49,517 nt of DNA from Flavobacterium sp. A45 (GCF_002001005.1 NZ_MUNX01000156.1:1-49517), one strand, 5' to 3'; counted from the stretch's first letter, positions 24,102 to 33,256 are shown. Numbers and translations are program-made. The notes: generated by a model not told the origin, from the sequence alone.

Positions 24102-26078
24102 TTAATACTCCAAAAGTATTTTCAATTCGGTTTCAAACCGGTCTTTCGGCAAATACTGGTCTTCTAGCGCTTTTGTAAAAGGAATTGGCGAATCCAAACT
24201 TGCCACACGTTTTACAGGAGCATCCAAGTATTCGAAACAATTTTCCATAATCAAAGCCGAAATATCGCTGGCAACACCACCAAACATAGAATCTTCTTGA
24301 TAAATAATCACTTTTCCGGTCTTTTTAACCGAGGTATAAATCGCTTCGGTATCCAAAGGTTGAAGTGTTCTTAAATCCAATACATCTGCATTTATTTCAG
24401 GGTTTTTGTCCAAAGTTTCCAAAGCCCAGTGTACTGCAGCCCCAAAAGTGATGATAGTAACATCATTTCCTTCTTTTAGTAAAGCGGCTTTTCCCAACGG
24501 AATGGTGTAATAATCTGTAGGGACGTCTTGCGACAAACTTCTGTATAATTGTTTGTGTTCAAAGAAGAGAACTGGATTTGGATCATTGATTGAAGCATTC
24601 AGCAAACCTTTGACGTCGTAAGGAAAGGCTGGATAAACCACTTTTAAACCTGGAGTTTTGGTAAACCAGGCTTCATTGGTTTGGGAATGAAAAGGTCCCG
24701 CCTGAGTTCCACCTCCACAAGGCATTCGAACTACTACATCGGCCTTTTCCAACCAGCGGTAATGTGATTTAGCTAATAAATTCACTATCGGGTTAAATCC
24801 AGTGGATACAAAATCAGCAAATTGCATTTCGACAATCGCTTTATATCCATTAATGGACAACCCCATTGCTGTTGAAACTACGGCGCTTTCGCAAATGGGA
24901 GTATTTCGAACACGTTCTTTGCCAAATTGCGCCACAAAACCATCCGTTATTTTGAAAGCACCACCATATTCAGCAATATCCTGCCCCATGATAACCGATT
25001 TTTCATGTCGTTCCATTGATTGACGTAAACTGCTGGAAATAGCATCTATAAAACGGATATTTTCTGTTTCATCATTCGGATTGAACTCTTCATGAACATA
25101 GTGTTGGTAAACATCATTTAGTTCTCCTTCGTAAGTAGGTACTATTTCAGGTTCGGCATTGGCCATAGCCCAACTTTCATCAATATCTTTTTTGATTTCT
25201 TTTTTGATTTCTTCGTCATGTTCTTGGGTAAGAATACCGTTTTGGTATAAAAAGCTTCTGTAATTGTCTACAGGGTCTTTTGCGGCCCATAAATCCATTA
25301 ATTCCTGGGGAACATATTTAGTGCCACTTGCTTCTTCATGACCTCGCATTCTGAACGTTTTGAATTCCAGTAAAATTGGTCGTGGATTGGCAATCATCGA
25401 TGTTTTTAATTTGGTCAACAAATTAAAAACTTCCAATATGTTATTTCCGTCAACGATATGACTTTCGATTCCGTATCCAGTTCCTTTGTCGGCAAGGTTT
25501 TCGCAACGGTATTGTTCGTTGGTTGGAGTAGATAATCCGTATCCATTATTTTCAATTATAAATAGAACTGGTAAATCCCAAACTGCAGCAATATTTAAGG
25601 CTTCATGAAAATCACCTTCACTTGTTGCTCCTTCACCTGTAAAAACAGCCGTTACTTTTCCGTTTTTCTGTAGTTTATTGGCTAATGCTATTCCATCGGC
25701 AACGCCTAGTTGAGGTCCCAGATGCGAAATCATTCCAATAATTTTATAAAGTTGTGTTCCAAAATGGAAACTTCGGTCTCTCCCTTTTGTAAAACCATTG
25801 GCTTTGCCTTGCCATTGAGAAAATAATCGATGCAATGGAATATCTCTTCCTGTAAATACGCCTAGGTTACGGTGCATGGGTAGAATGTATTCATCAGTGT
25901 CCAAAACAGCGGTTATACCAACTGAAATGGCTTCTTGCCCTATTCCTGAGAACCATTTGGAGACTTTTCCTTGTCTGATAAGGATTAACATTTTTTCTTC
26001 TACCAATCTGGGTTTCAGAATTCTTTTATATAGATCTAATAAAGTATCGTTAGTTAGGTTTTTTTTATCAAAATTCAT
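24102..26078 (-). CDS. Fused 2-oxoacid dehydrogenase E1 alpha/beta subunits
   Basis: 658 residues: E1 alpha (about 1-330) with the thiamine-diphosphate motif from TGEGATSEGDF to IIENNGYG, fused to E1 beta (about 335-658) with GQDIAEYGGAFKIT and CESAVVSTAMGLSINGYKAI. It decarboxylates a 2-oxoacid and acylates the E2 lipoyl domain. The alpha/beta fusion and the ASGTKYVPQEL segment are typical of the Bacteroidota enzyme annotated as branched-chain 2-oxoacid (or pyruvate) dehydrogenase. No E2/E3 gene is nearby, so the substrate remains open. Confidence 0.92.
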   Translation of the reverse strand: MNFDKKNLTNDTLLDLYKRILKPRLVEEKMLILIRQGKVSKWFSGIGQEAISVGITAVLDTDEYILPMHRNLGVFTGRDIPLHRLFSQWQGKANGFTKGRDRSFHFGTQLYKIIGMISHLGPQLGVADGIALANKLQKNGKVTAVFTGEGATSEGDFHEALNIAAVWDLPVLFIIENNGYGLSTPTNEQYRCENLADKGTGYGIESHIVDGNNILEVFNLLTKLKTSMIANPRPILLEFKTFRMRGHEEASGTKYVPQELMDLWAAKDPVDNYRSFLYQNGILTQEHDEEIKKEIKKDIDESWAMANAEPEIVPTYEGELNDVYQHYVHEEFNPNDETENIRFIDAISSSLRQSMERHEKSVIMGQDIAEYGGAFKITDGFVAQFGKERVRNTPICESAVVSTAMGLSINGYKAIVEMQFADFVSTGFNPIVNLLAKSHYRWLEKADVVVRMPCGGGTQAGPFHSQTNEAWFTKTPGLKVVYPAFPYDVKGLLNASINDPNPVLFFEHKQLYRSLSQDVPTDYYTIPLGKAALLKEGNDVTIITFGAAVHWALETLDKNPEINADVLDLRTLQPLDTEAIYTSVKKTGKVIIYQEDSMFGGVASDISALIMENCFEYLDAPVKRVASLDSPIPFTKALEDQYLPKDRFETELKILLEY

Positions 26079-26103
26079 TTTGGTAGTATTTGTTGCTATA
26101 TCT

Positions 26104-26111
26104 CAAAGATA
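26104..26111 (-). promoter_or_regulatory. Candidate -7 promoter element of the E1 gene
   Basis: TATCTTTG on the minus strand, 25 nt before the start codon; a perfect TAnnTTTG match. No clear -33 element. Confidence 0.45.
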
Positions 26112-26195
26112 AATAAATATAACAGTTTAATTAAAAATTGTTATATTATTTTGAAATGTCAATAATTTTTAAAATTACTTATCTATTTTATTTTT

Positions 26196-26203
26196 TATCT
26201 TTG
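26196..26203 (+). promoter_or_regulatory. Candidate -7 promoter element of the 2OG-Fe(II) oxygenase gene
   Basis: TATCTTTG, 48 nt before the ATG, divergent from the E1 promoter with about 85 bp between the two -7 elements. Confidence 0.45.
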
Positions 26204-26251
26204 TGCTTACGAAGTTTTAAAAACTTCTAAAGTATTAAATACAGACATAAT

Positions 26252-27202
26252 ATGCAAAACATTCCTAGTGTTGACTTGCGTGATTTCCTTTCGGACGACC
26301 CGAAACGTAAACAAAAATTTGTAAATGAAATCGGAAGTGCATTCGAAGATATTGGCTTCGTAGCGCTTAAAGGGCATTTTTTAAACGATCAATTAGTTGA
26401 TGAATTGTATGGCGAAATTAGAAATTTCTTTTCGTTGCCATTAGAAACAAAACACAGCTATGAAATTCCTGGAATTGGCGGACAAAGAGGTTATGTTTCT
26501 TTTGGAAAAGAACATGCCAAAGGCCGTAAAGAAGGGGATTTGAAAGAGTTTTGGCATTTTGGACAGTATGTGGACAAAGATTCCAAATATGCTTCGGAAT
26601 ATCCAGACAATGTTGAGGTAAAAGAATTACCACGTTTTAATGTTGTAGGTAAAGAAGCTTACCAAATGCTTGAAAAAACAGGTGTTTATGTATTGAGAGC
26701 TTTGGCATTGCATCTTGGATTGGATGAATTCTATTTTGATGAATACGCCAAAGACGGGAATTCAATCCTAAGACCAATTCACTACCCTCCTATTACATCT
26801 GAACCAGAGAATGCTATTAGGGCAGCAGCTCATGGTGACATCAACTTGATTACTTTGTTGATGGGAGCTCAAGGTAAAGGATTACAAGTTCAAAATCATA
26901 ATGGAGATTGGATTGAGGCTGTTGCAGAACCAGATGAATTAGTAATTAATGTGGGTGATATGTTATCGCGTCATACCAATAACAAACTAAAATCTACAAT
27001 TCATCAAGTGGTTAATCCGCCTAGAGAATTATGGGGAACATCGCGTTATTCTATTCCGTTTTTTATGCATCCGGTGAGCGATATGAAATTGGATTGTTTA
27101 GAGAACTGCATTGACGCAGAAAATCCTAAAAAATTCGAGGATATTACTGCGGGAGACTATTTATATGAACGATTAGTTGACTTAGGTTTAATCAAGAAGT
27201 AA
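26252..27202 (+). CDS. 2-oxoglutarate/Fe(II)-dependent oxygenase, isopenicillin N synthase-like
   Basis: 316 residues. The N-terminal DIOX_N domain (PSVDLRDFLSDD to about residue 120) is followed by a double-stranded beta-helix core. Iron ligands are His and Asp in AAHGDINLITLL and a distal His in STIHQVVNP; the 2-oxoglutarate-binding Arg-x-Ser is in SRYSIPFFMHP. The enzyme would couple decarboxylation of 2-oxoglutarate to oxidation of an unidentified substrate. Such genes are common in flavobacteria outside antibiotic clusters, so the IPNS name carries no functional meaning here. Confidence 0.9.
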   Translation: MQNIPSVDLRDFLSDDPKRKQKFVNEIGSAFEDIGFVALKGHFLNDQLVDELYGEIRNFFSLPLETKHSYEIPGIGGQRGYVSFGKEHAKGRKEGDLKEFWHFGQYVDKDSKYASEYPDNVEVKELPRFNVVGKEAYQMLEKTGVYVLRALALHLGLDEFYFDEYAKDGNSILRPIHYPPITSEPENAIRAAAHGDINLITLLMGAQGKGLQVQNHNGDWIEAVAEPDELVINVGDMLSRHTNNKLKSTIHQVVNPPRELWGTSRYSIPFFMHPVSDMKLDCLENCIDAENPKKFEDITAGDYLYERLVDLGLIKK

Positions 27203-27280
27203 AAAATAAATCCCAAAACAGAAATTCCAAATTCCAATAATACACTTTTGGAATTTGGTTTTTTTTATAATTTAAAAAAT

Positions 27281-27610
27281 ATGGATTTACAAGACCAATT
27301 AAAAAATCTTTTTCCAGACCACGAAATGGCTCCCGAGGAGGCAATTGAAAAAGAAGCGCATGAATTGTATGTTCAAAAAGAACCTATGATCTGCAAATTC
27401 GAAAAAAGAAAAGGAAAAGCGACCACTATCATTGAAGGTTACGAAGGAACCGACGAAGATTTTAAAATCTTAGCCAAAGAAATCAAAACCAAATTGAGTG
27501 TTGGAGGTACTTTTAAAGATGATTCTATTATTATCCAAGGGGATTATCGTGATAAAATAATGACTATTTTAAAAGAAAAAGGTTTTAAAGTAAAACGTGT
27601 TGGGGGATAA
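27281..27610 (+). CDS. SUI1/eIF1-like translation factor (YciH family)
   Basis: 109 residues from the ATG at 27281; a longer frame from 27248 lacks a good start and adds a non-family N-terminus. The SUI1 fold covers the second half: CKFEKRKGKATTIIEGYEG, then LKTKLSVGGTFKDDSIIIQGD, a close variant of the family's L-x-x-x-x-G-x-G-G-T pattern, and a C-terminal KGFKVKRVGG. It probably binds the small ribosomal subunit during initiation. The stop codon overlaps the left edge of a REPIN-like element. Confidence 0.88.
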   Translation: MDLQDQLKNLFPDHEMAPEEAIEKEAHELYVQKEPMICKFEKRKGKATTIIEGYEGTDEDFKILAKEIKTKLSVGGTFKDDSIIIQGDYRDKIMTILKEKGFKVKRVGG

Positions 27611-27713
27611 TCCCCCTAACCCCCGAAGGGGGAATATTCAGCTTGATAAACTAAAAAATAAATTAAACCTATTTACCCCTAATAGGAGTTCCCCCTTTGG
27701 GGGTTAGGGGGAT
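27610..27713. repeat. REPIN-like element, copy 2 (between the SUI1 gene and the nucleoside phosphorylase gene)
   Basis: Inverted 24-bp arms (27610-27633 and 27690-27713) with a 56-bp spacer, 104 bp in total, the same geometry as 15301-15404. The arms hold CCCCCTAACCCCCGAAGGGGG and its near complement. The element begins at the last base of the upstream stop codon and ends 5 nt before the next ATG. Confidence 0.85.
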
Positions 27714-27718
27714 TAACA

Positions 27719-28591
27719 ATGGCTATTCAACAATCCGAATTAATACTCAATCCTGACGGGAGTGTGTATCACCTTAATTTGAAACCCGAACACATTGCCC
27801 ATGACATTATTTTTGTGGGTGACCAAGATCGAGTGGCAAAAATCACCAAACATTTTGATTCTATTGAATTTTCTACCCAAAAAAGAGAATTCAAAACCCA
27901 AACTGGAATCTACAAAGGCAAACGCTTAACAGTCATGTCTACCGGAATTGGCCCAGATAATATTGATATTGTTATCAATGAACTGGATGCGCTTGTCAAT
28001 ATCGATTTGGAAACCAGAAAACCAAAAGAAAAGCTAACATCTTTAAATATTATCCGAATTGGAACTTCTGGTTCTTTACACGCTGATATTCCCGTGGATA
28101 GCTTTGTGATGGCACAATTTGGTTTGGGACTTGATAATATGCTTCGCTCCTATTTGGTCGATGCTGTTTCTAATGCTAATATGGAAGAAGCTTTTATTCA
28201 ACACACCAATTGGGATTTGAGAAAAGGGAGACCTGTTGTTATTCCTTGTTCTTCAACTTTGGAAAAAAGAATAGAAAGCGATAGAATGCATAAAGGAATC
28301 ACAGCTACTGCAGGTGGTTTTTATGGACCACAAGGACGTGTTTTGCGTTTGAATATTCAGGATTCAACCTTAAATTCCAAAATGGACAATTTCCTTTTTG
28401 AAGGAACCAGAATTACCAATCTCGAAATGGAGACTTCTGCGATTTATGGACTTTCCGCTCTCTTGGGGCATCATGCTTTGTCGCTGAATGCAATTATTGC
28501 CAATCGTTCAAATGGAACTTTTAGCAGTGATCCATACAAAGCTGTTGATGAATTGATTGAATATACGCTTGAGAAATTGGCAGAAAATTAA
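27719..28591 (+). CDS. Nucleoside phosphorylase (uridine phosphorylase-like)
   Basis: 290 residues, PNP_UDP_1 family. Motifs: VMSTGIGPDNIDIVINELD near the phosphate site, IGTSGSLHADIPV, the base-binding GFYGPQGRVL and the ribose-binding NLEMETSAIYGLS. It catalyses phosphorolysis of a nucleoside to a base and (deoxy)ribose 1-phosphate in salvage. Purine versus pyrimidine preference cannot be decided by eye. A REPIN-like element fills the space before its start. Confidence 0.9.
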   Translation: MAIQQSELILNPDGSVYHLNLKPEHIAHDIIFVGDQDRVAKITKHFDSIEFSTQKREFKTQTGIYKGKRLTVMSTGIGPDNIDIVINELDALVNIDLETRKPKEKLTSLNIIRIGTSGSLHADIPVDSFVMAQFGLGLDNMLRSYLVDAVSNANMEEAFIQHTNWDLRKGRPVVIPCSSTLEKRIESDRMHKGITATAGGFYGPQGRVLRLNIQDSTLNSKMDNFLFEGTRITNLEMETSAIYGLSALLGHHALSLNAIIANRSNGTFSSDPYKAVDELIEYTLEKLAEN

Positions 28592-28601
28592 TTCAATAAA
28601 A

Positions 28602-28979
28602 ATGAAATTAAGGGTAGCGAGACATACGAATGATTTAGATAAAATTGAAGCTTTTTATATTAATATTCTAGGCTTTGAACGCCTTGGAGGCTTTCAGAAT
28701 CATAATAATTACGATGGTATTTTTATTGGAAAATCAGGATTAGATTGGCATTTTGAGTTCACACAATCTAAAGAAAAAGTAAATCATACTTTTGATGAAG
28801 ACGATATTATTGTACTTTATCCTGCAACGATTTTAGAATTTGATGTTTTTTTTAATAGACTTATTGATAATAACATTTCTATTCTTCCTTCAAAAAATCC
28901 ATTTTGGAATCAAAATGGGAAAATGTTTCTTGATCCAGATGGTTTCAGAATCGTTGTTTCAGATTTAAAGGTAATATAA
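28602..28979 (+). CDS. VOC-family (glyoxalase/bleomycin-resistance fold) protein
   Basis: 125 residues from the ATG at 28602, which is preferred over an in-frame start inside the previous gene. It has the paired beta-alpha-beta-beta-beta pattern: RVARHTNDLDKIEAFYINIL at the N-terminus, GLDWHFEFTQ in the middle and FLDPDGFRIVVSD at the end. Small members of this family bind metals or small ligands; no specific role can be given. It follows the phosphorylase gene by 10 nt. Confidence 0.85.
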   Translation: MKLRVARHTNDLDKIEAFYINILGFERLGGFQNHNNYDGIFIGKSGLDWHFEFTQSKEKVNHTFDEDDIIVLYPATILEFDVFFNRLIDNNISILPSKNPFWNQNGKMFLDPDGFRIVVSDLKVI

Positions 28980-29098
28980 ATTAAACTCAGTTTTATAGCA
29001 GGTTTTAAGAATTCGTGCAATTATAATCGATTTTAATTTGTGAAATTCGTGTCTAATATTTGCGCTGCAATAAGCTTCTACATTACTTTTTTTAAAAC

Positions 29099-29106
29099 TA
29101 TCTTTG
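29099..29106 (+). promoter_or_regulatory. Candidate -7 promoter element of the SDR gene
   Basis: TATCTTTG, 20 nt before the ATG at 29126, implying a very short 5' leader. Confidence 0.45.
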
Positions 29107-29125
29107 TGTTTTGAAAAATAAACTA

Positions 29126-30250
29126 ATGAAAATAATACTTACTGGAGCTACGGGAGTTTTGGGATCGCATATTATGTATGACATTCTGGAACTTTTTATA
29201 AAACAAAATAATAACGGAAAACTTTTTATTATTGCCAGAAATAAAGGTAAAGTTGGTGCATTAGATCGCATTAACGAACTTTTGACCAGTGATTATACAC
29301 CTTCCATTTTACTGAAAACTGGTTTAGAAAAACTGCATCAATATATCGAAATCATTGATTCGGATTTGGCGAATCTTCAAGATACTTTTTCCGAAAAAAT
29401 AAAGGGAGCTTACTTTATCCATTCTGCGGGTTATGTTAATTTATCTACTGACGAAAACCTAAAAGAGAAAATTTTTGATGAAAATGCCAAAATCACCAAA
29501 TCGCTTTTCAAGACTTTTCACCCTTTTATAAAGAAATTCATTTACATTGGAACAGCATTTTCATCTGGGATCCGTGGTGGATTGATTGATAATGATTTCC
29601 ATAATCTGGATTTTACACCAGAGCATCGCAATGCTTATGAGGATGCCAAATTCCATTCGGAGAATTTCATTGCCCAAGAATGTAAAAAATTAGGTTTGCC
29701 ATTTCAAATCTTGAGACCAAGCGTAATTGGAGGCAAAATGCTGGGAACCGAAAGTCCTTATTTTATTCCAAAATACATGGTTTTTTATCTTTTGGCTAAG
29801 TTCTTCCACTTTACTTCACAGCGAAAAGGTGAACAGGAAAATGTTCGTTTTATAATCAATGAGGAAACAGGATTGAACATTATTCCAGTCGATTATGTGG
29901 CTAAAGTGATTGTAAATACTTTCGAACGTGATGATATCGAACAACTAAACATCGTAAATGACAAAAGTTTCAATATTGTAAAAGGATTGCAGTTGATTAT
30001 GAAAGAAGTGGGTTATACCAATTTTACTTTAATCAAAAATCCACTGGATTTCAAATACAAAAACACTATTGAAAAGCTGTATTACGAAAGCATTGGAAAA
30101 CATTTAAAGCCTTATTTTATTACCAATCCCAACGAATACGATACTACTTTGCTGAATTCTATTCTTGAAATTCCAAAACTTGACAATGAAGCGTTTACCA
30201 ATATGATTCGCTATGCCATTTTGAATGATTTTAAGGATATTAATGTATAA
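29126..30250 (+). CDS. Extended SDR / thioester-reductase-like NAD(P)-binding protein
   Basis: 374 residues from the ATG at 29126. The N-terminal Rossmann motif TGATGVLGSH is followed by ARNKGKVGALDRINELL, as in the NAD_binding_4 (male sterility/thioester reductase) group, then FIHSAGYVNLS, FIYIGTAFSSG and the catalytic pair in YEDAKFHSE (YxxxK). The C-terminal part has ILRPSVIGGKMLG. Stand-alone proteins of this group often reduce fatty-acyl or sugar-nucleotide substrates; the substrate here is unknown. Confidence 0.85.
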   Translation: MKIILTGATGVLGSHIMYDILELFIKQNNNGKLFIIARNKGKVGALDRINELLTSDYTPSILLKTGLEKLHQYIEIIDSDLANLQDTFSEKIKGAYFIHSAGYVNLSTDENLKEKIFDENAKITKSLFKTFHPFIKKFIYIGTAFSSGIRGGLIDNDFHNLDFTPEHRNAYEDAKFHSENFIAQECKKLGLPFQILRPSVIGGKMLGTESPYFIPKYMVFYLLAKFFHFTSQRKGEQENVRFIINEETGLNIIPVDYVAKVIVNTFERDDIEQLNIVNDKSFNIVKGLQLIMKEVGYTNFTLIKNPLDFKYKNTIEKLYYESIGKHLKPYFITNPNEYDTTLLNSILEIPKLDNEAFTNMIRYAILNDFKDINV

Positions 30251-30255
30251 AAGTC

Positions 30256-30350
30256 GCTAAGTTTCTAAGCTACAAAGACTCTTAGGAAGATAGTGTCTTA
30301 CTAACTTAACAACTTTAAAAAAAACTTAGTGCTTAGTATCTTAGAAACTT
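30256..30350. repeat. Inverted CTAAGTTTCTAAG repeat between the SDR and transglutaminase-like genes
   Basis: The arms AAGTTTCTAAG (30259-30269) and CTTAGAAACTT (30340-30350) are exact reverse complements. Within the right part CTTAG recurs at 7-8-nt spacing. The same core is present upstream of hisD. Confidence 0.6.
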
Positions 30351-30404
30351 TAAAAAAAAAAGTACTTTTACAAAAAGCAATACAGTTCCCAACTTTTGGG
30401 TATT

Positions 30405-31337
30405 ATGATACAACTTAACAAAGAGAATTTTTATCTAGCAAAGTCCAAGTTTCAGTTGAAAAAACCTTGGGATATTTTTGTTATCTTTTTTTTAAGCATT
30501 CTTATTACAGTTCCTTTATTTATAGTACTTCACCAAAATTTGATAGATCCACATTGGTATTTTAATTTGGATCGGATACTACTTTTTATTCTGGTTTTGG
30601 TATTTATTCACCTTGCTTTGTACGCCTTGAGAACCATAATTATCATTTGTTTGGCTGTCTATTTGTTGGTGCTCATCTATGGAAGCTTATTTGGAAGTTT
30701 TAGTTTTAATTCAGTTTTTGACGATTATAATTCGATGCTTTACACCATGAATAATAATCCATTTCCACAGGATATTATTGTCGCCAAATTGCTACCATTT
30801 CCCAATAAAGATGAAATCTTAAAAGCAATTGAATACGAGAATCCAAAGGTGAGAAACTTTGCCATTATGGCAACAACAAAGCATTTTAAGAAAATTCGTG
30901 GCTATTCCGATTACAGGAATTTAATCCAATGTTTTGCTGTATTTAAAGAAATCAACAGTCGTTGGAATTATGTAAATGATCCCAAAAACGGAGACTATAT
31001 CGCGACGGCTCACGAATCGTTGCTTTATTTTTCAGGAGATTGTGACGATCATTCTATTTTGATGTCTGCCAGCATCAAATCCATCGGAGGCACTCCTAGA
31101 TTGATACATACCAAAGGCCATATCTATCCCGAAATTTTAATCGGAAATAAAAGTGACCTTGAAAAAGTAAACTATCTGATCAAAAATGTATTATTTGTAG
31201 AAGAAAGCCGAAATAAACTAATTAATTACCATATCGACGAGCGTGGCCAGGTGTGGTTAAACCTCGACTATACCGCAAAATATCCTGGAGGGCCTTTTAT
31301 GTCCGAAGAAATATTGGGAGCATTGACATTGGAATAA
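30405..31337 (+). CDS. Membrane-anchored transglutaminase-like protein
   Basis: 310 residues from the ATG at 30405. Three hydrophobic segments in the first 105 residues are followed by a soluble domain. That domain has a transglutaminase-like triad: Cys in FSGDCDDHSILMSASI, His in TKGHIYPEI and Asp in WLNLDYTAKYPGG. Such domains hydrolyse or ligate peptide bonds or serve as scaffolds. No neighbour suggests a substrate. The frame could also start at a TTG 9 nt upstream. Confidence 0.75.
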   Translation: MIQLNKENFYLAKSKFQLKKPWDIFVIFFLSILITVPLFIVLHQNLIDPHWYFNLDRILLFILVLVFIHLALYALRTIIIICLAVYLLVLIYGSLFGSFSFNSVFDDYNSMLYTMNNNPFPQDIIVAKLLPFPNKDEILKAIEYENPKVRNFAIMATTKHFKKIRGYSDYRNLIQCFAVFKEINSRWNYVNDPKNGDYIATAHESLLYFSGDCDDHSILMSASIKSIGGTPRLIHTKGHIYPEILIGNKSDLEKVNYLIKNVLFVEESRNKLINYHIDERGQVWLNLDYTAKYPGGPFMSEEILGALTLE

Positions 31338-31389
31338 AAAGACGGTTAGGAATTAATACCATACACTGCACCGTGGCGACTGATTATTC

Positions 31390-32577
31390 TCATCTCTCAC
31401 TCGAGCCAATTTTTTTTGCTTGTTTTGAAATATCTTTGTCATTAAGCAGATAAAGCTGCCTCCCTAGTTCCGCAAAAAAGGGAAAACCTATTTCATCATA
31501 TTCATACACATTATCATTAAAAATTCCATCTTTGTTGACCAATAAAGTTGCCGAAACCATGAACTCTATATTTTTATCAGAGTCAACAATGTATGCACAA
31601 TCGGTTAGTGTTCCATAAGCATCCCCTACTTTATTATATATTTTTATAGAAGTAGGTATGTTTTCTTTGGTGTCACCAAACATAAAAAATTTGCAATAGC
31701 CATCATAATATTCTTCGGCATCATAACCCGCATTTTTCGGTAAGTTCTGCATCGAAAAAAGGATAAATTCCCTGTCTTTTTCAGTGATATGGAAACGTTC
31801 GCTTTCTTTAAAGTTATTTGGAAAAACGATTCTTTTCAACGTATTATGCATGGATTCTAAAGGAAAATAATTTTTTTCTGAAAAATCAAAAGGCTCTTTT
31901 ACCAATGTGTCATTATACAAATAACCAGTTCCTTTCTTTATTCTAGATAGTGTTAAAGGGGCATACTTTTGACAAGAATATGAGGGAAAAACCATTTTTG
32001 ATTGATCTTCTTTTATTAACGTAATTGCTTTTATAGTTTTACTCCCTGAGTTGGCTGTGGATAAACGGTGGTTGATTCTAAAAGGCTTTATTCCTTTTGC
32101 AATCATACCATTATTTAAATAATCATAACCAATAAATTCAAATAAATTATTGCTTCCTTCATTATCGCTTACAGCAAATATTTTTGTGATTTCTTCAGAA
32201 AATCGATATGTATTCGGATTGCCATCAATTGTAAATTGGCTATTGATAGAGGTATTTGGAATAGTATTTAGCTTTTCTAAAGCCATTATTGCAATAGGGA
32301 ATTTTACTGTACTGGCAGGATAAAAATAGTGGTTATTATTTAGATTAAAAGTAAAGTCTTTAAAAGTGACTTTGTTGTTTTTAGTTCGAATAATTTGAGT
32401 GTAAATAATTTGAAGCTCATAGCCTTCAGGATTATCCATCACCTTTTTTATCTTTTCACTATCAGAACGTAACGCTTTTTGCAGTATGTTTTGAGCGTAT
32501 AAATCATTGGTCAAAAAGAAAAGAATTAGTATAAAAAATGATAACGTAGCGTAAAATCTTGACATATTTATAACCAT
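31390..32577 (-). CDS. Secreted class A beta-lactamase-like serine hydrolase
   Basis: 395 residues. A signal peptide (ATLSFFILILFFLTN, cleavage near YAQ) precedes a serine hydrolase domain with S89-T-V-K92 (SxxK), S137-D-N139 and K316-V-G318, the three active-site boxes of beta-lactamases and DD-peptidases in the right order. It is about 100 residues longer than class A enzymes, with extra sequence between SDN and KxG. Function could be peptidoglycan or other amide hydrolysis; resistance should not be assumed. The ATG at 32577 overlaps ung by 10 nt; an ATG at 32565, 2 nt after the ung stop, is equally possible. Confidence 0.85.
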   Translation of the reverse strand: MVINMSRFYATLSFFILILFFLTNDLYAQNILQKALRSDSEKIKKVMDNPEGYELQIIYTQIIRTKNNKVTFKDFTFNLNNNHYFYPASTVKFPIAIMALEKLNTIPNTSINSQFTIDGNPNTYRFSEEITKIFAVSDNEGSNNLFEFIGYDYLNNGMIAKGIKPFRINHRLSTANSGSKTIKAITLIKEDQSKMVFPSYSCQKYAPLTLSRIKKGTGYLYNDTLVKEPFDFSEKNYFPLESMHNTLKRIVFPNNFKESERFHITEKDREFILFSMQNLPKNAGYDAEEYYDGYCKFFMFGDTKENIPTSIKIYNKVGDAYGTLTDCAYIVDSDKNIEFMVSATLLVNKDGIFNDNVYEYDEIGFPFFAELGRQLYLLNDKDISKQAKKIGSSER

Positions 32578-33245
32578 TTTATTGTTTGTATGTTGTTTTC
32601 TTGTAAATAGGCATTAGATTTGCTAAAATGCTTATTCCCAAACCATTTTCCCTGATTGGCACTCATAGGCGAAGGATGCCCGGATTCTAAAACCAAATGT
32701 TTTTCTCTATTAATTTTACTTCCTTTTTTTTGAGCAAAACTTCCCCATAACATAAAAACTACATTCTCTTTTTGATCTGATATTTTTTGAATGACAGCTT
32801 CCGTAAAAAAGTTCCAGTTGAGGTGTTTATGGCTGTTGGGATTGTCTTTTCTCACGGTTAAGGATGCGTTTAGCAATAAAACGCCTTGCTTGGCCCAAGA
32901 TTCCAGATTCCCCGATGTCGGCATAAATATTGAATCCAAATCGGTTGTTAATTCTCTAAAGATATTACGCAACGAAGGAGGAATTCTAACCGAATCATTC
33001 ACCGAAAAGGATAAACCATTGGCTTCGCCATCACCGTGATATGGATCTTGTCCGATAATAACCACTTTTACATTTTCAAAAGAACAATTATTAAAAGCAG
33101 AAAAGATCAGCTCCTTTGGAGGAAAACAAACCGAATTTTGATATTCTTGGTCAACCGTATCCATCAATTCGTGGAAATAAGGTTTCTCTATTTCATCAGA
33201 TAAAATGGTTTGCCAAGAAGGATTTAAGTTGAGGTTCATATTCAA
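32568..33245 (-). CDS. ung: Uracil-DNA glycosylase
   Basis: 225 residues, family 1. The catalytic motif VIIGQDPYHGDGEANGLSF (water-activating Asp) and the DNA-intercalation motif GHPSPMSA with its His are both intact. It removes uracil from DNA. It is divergent from mutS2, another repair/recombination gene, and its promoter lies 12-19 nt before the start codon. Confidence 0.97.
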   Translation of the reverse strand: MNMNLNLNPSWQTILSDEIEKPYFHELMDTVDQEYQNSVCFPPKELIFSAFNNCSFENVKVVIIGQDPYHGDGEANGLSFSVNDSVRIPPSLRNIFRELTTDLDSIFMPTSGNLESWAKQGVLLLNASLTVRKDNPNSHKHLNWNFFTEAVIQKISDQKENVVFMLWGSFAQKKGSKINREKHLVLESGHPSPMSANQGKWFGNKHFSKSNAYLQENNIQTIKWL

Positions 33246-33256
33246 AAGTTATTTCG

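Noticed and set aside
26252..27202. Antibiotic (isopenicillin) biosynthesis gene
   Set aside because: Only the 2OG-Fe(II) fold is shared; there is no NRPS or other biosynthetic gene nearby.
31390..32577. Antibiotic-resistance beta-lactamase
   Set aside because: Active-site boxes fit the wider serine hydrolase/DD-peptidase group, length is unusual and the neighbour is a housekeeping repair gene; resistance cannot be claimed.
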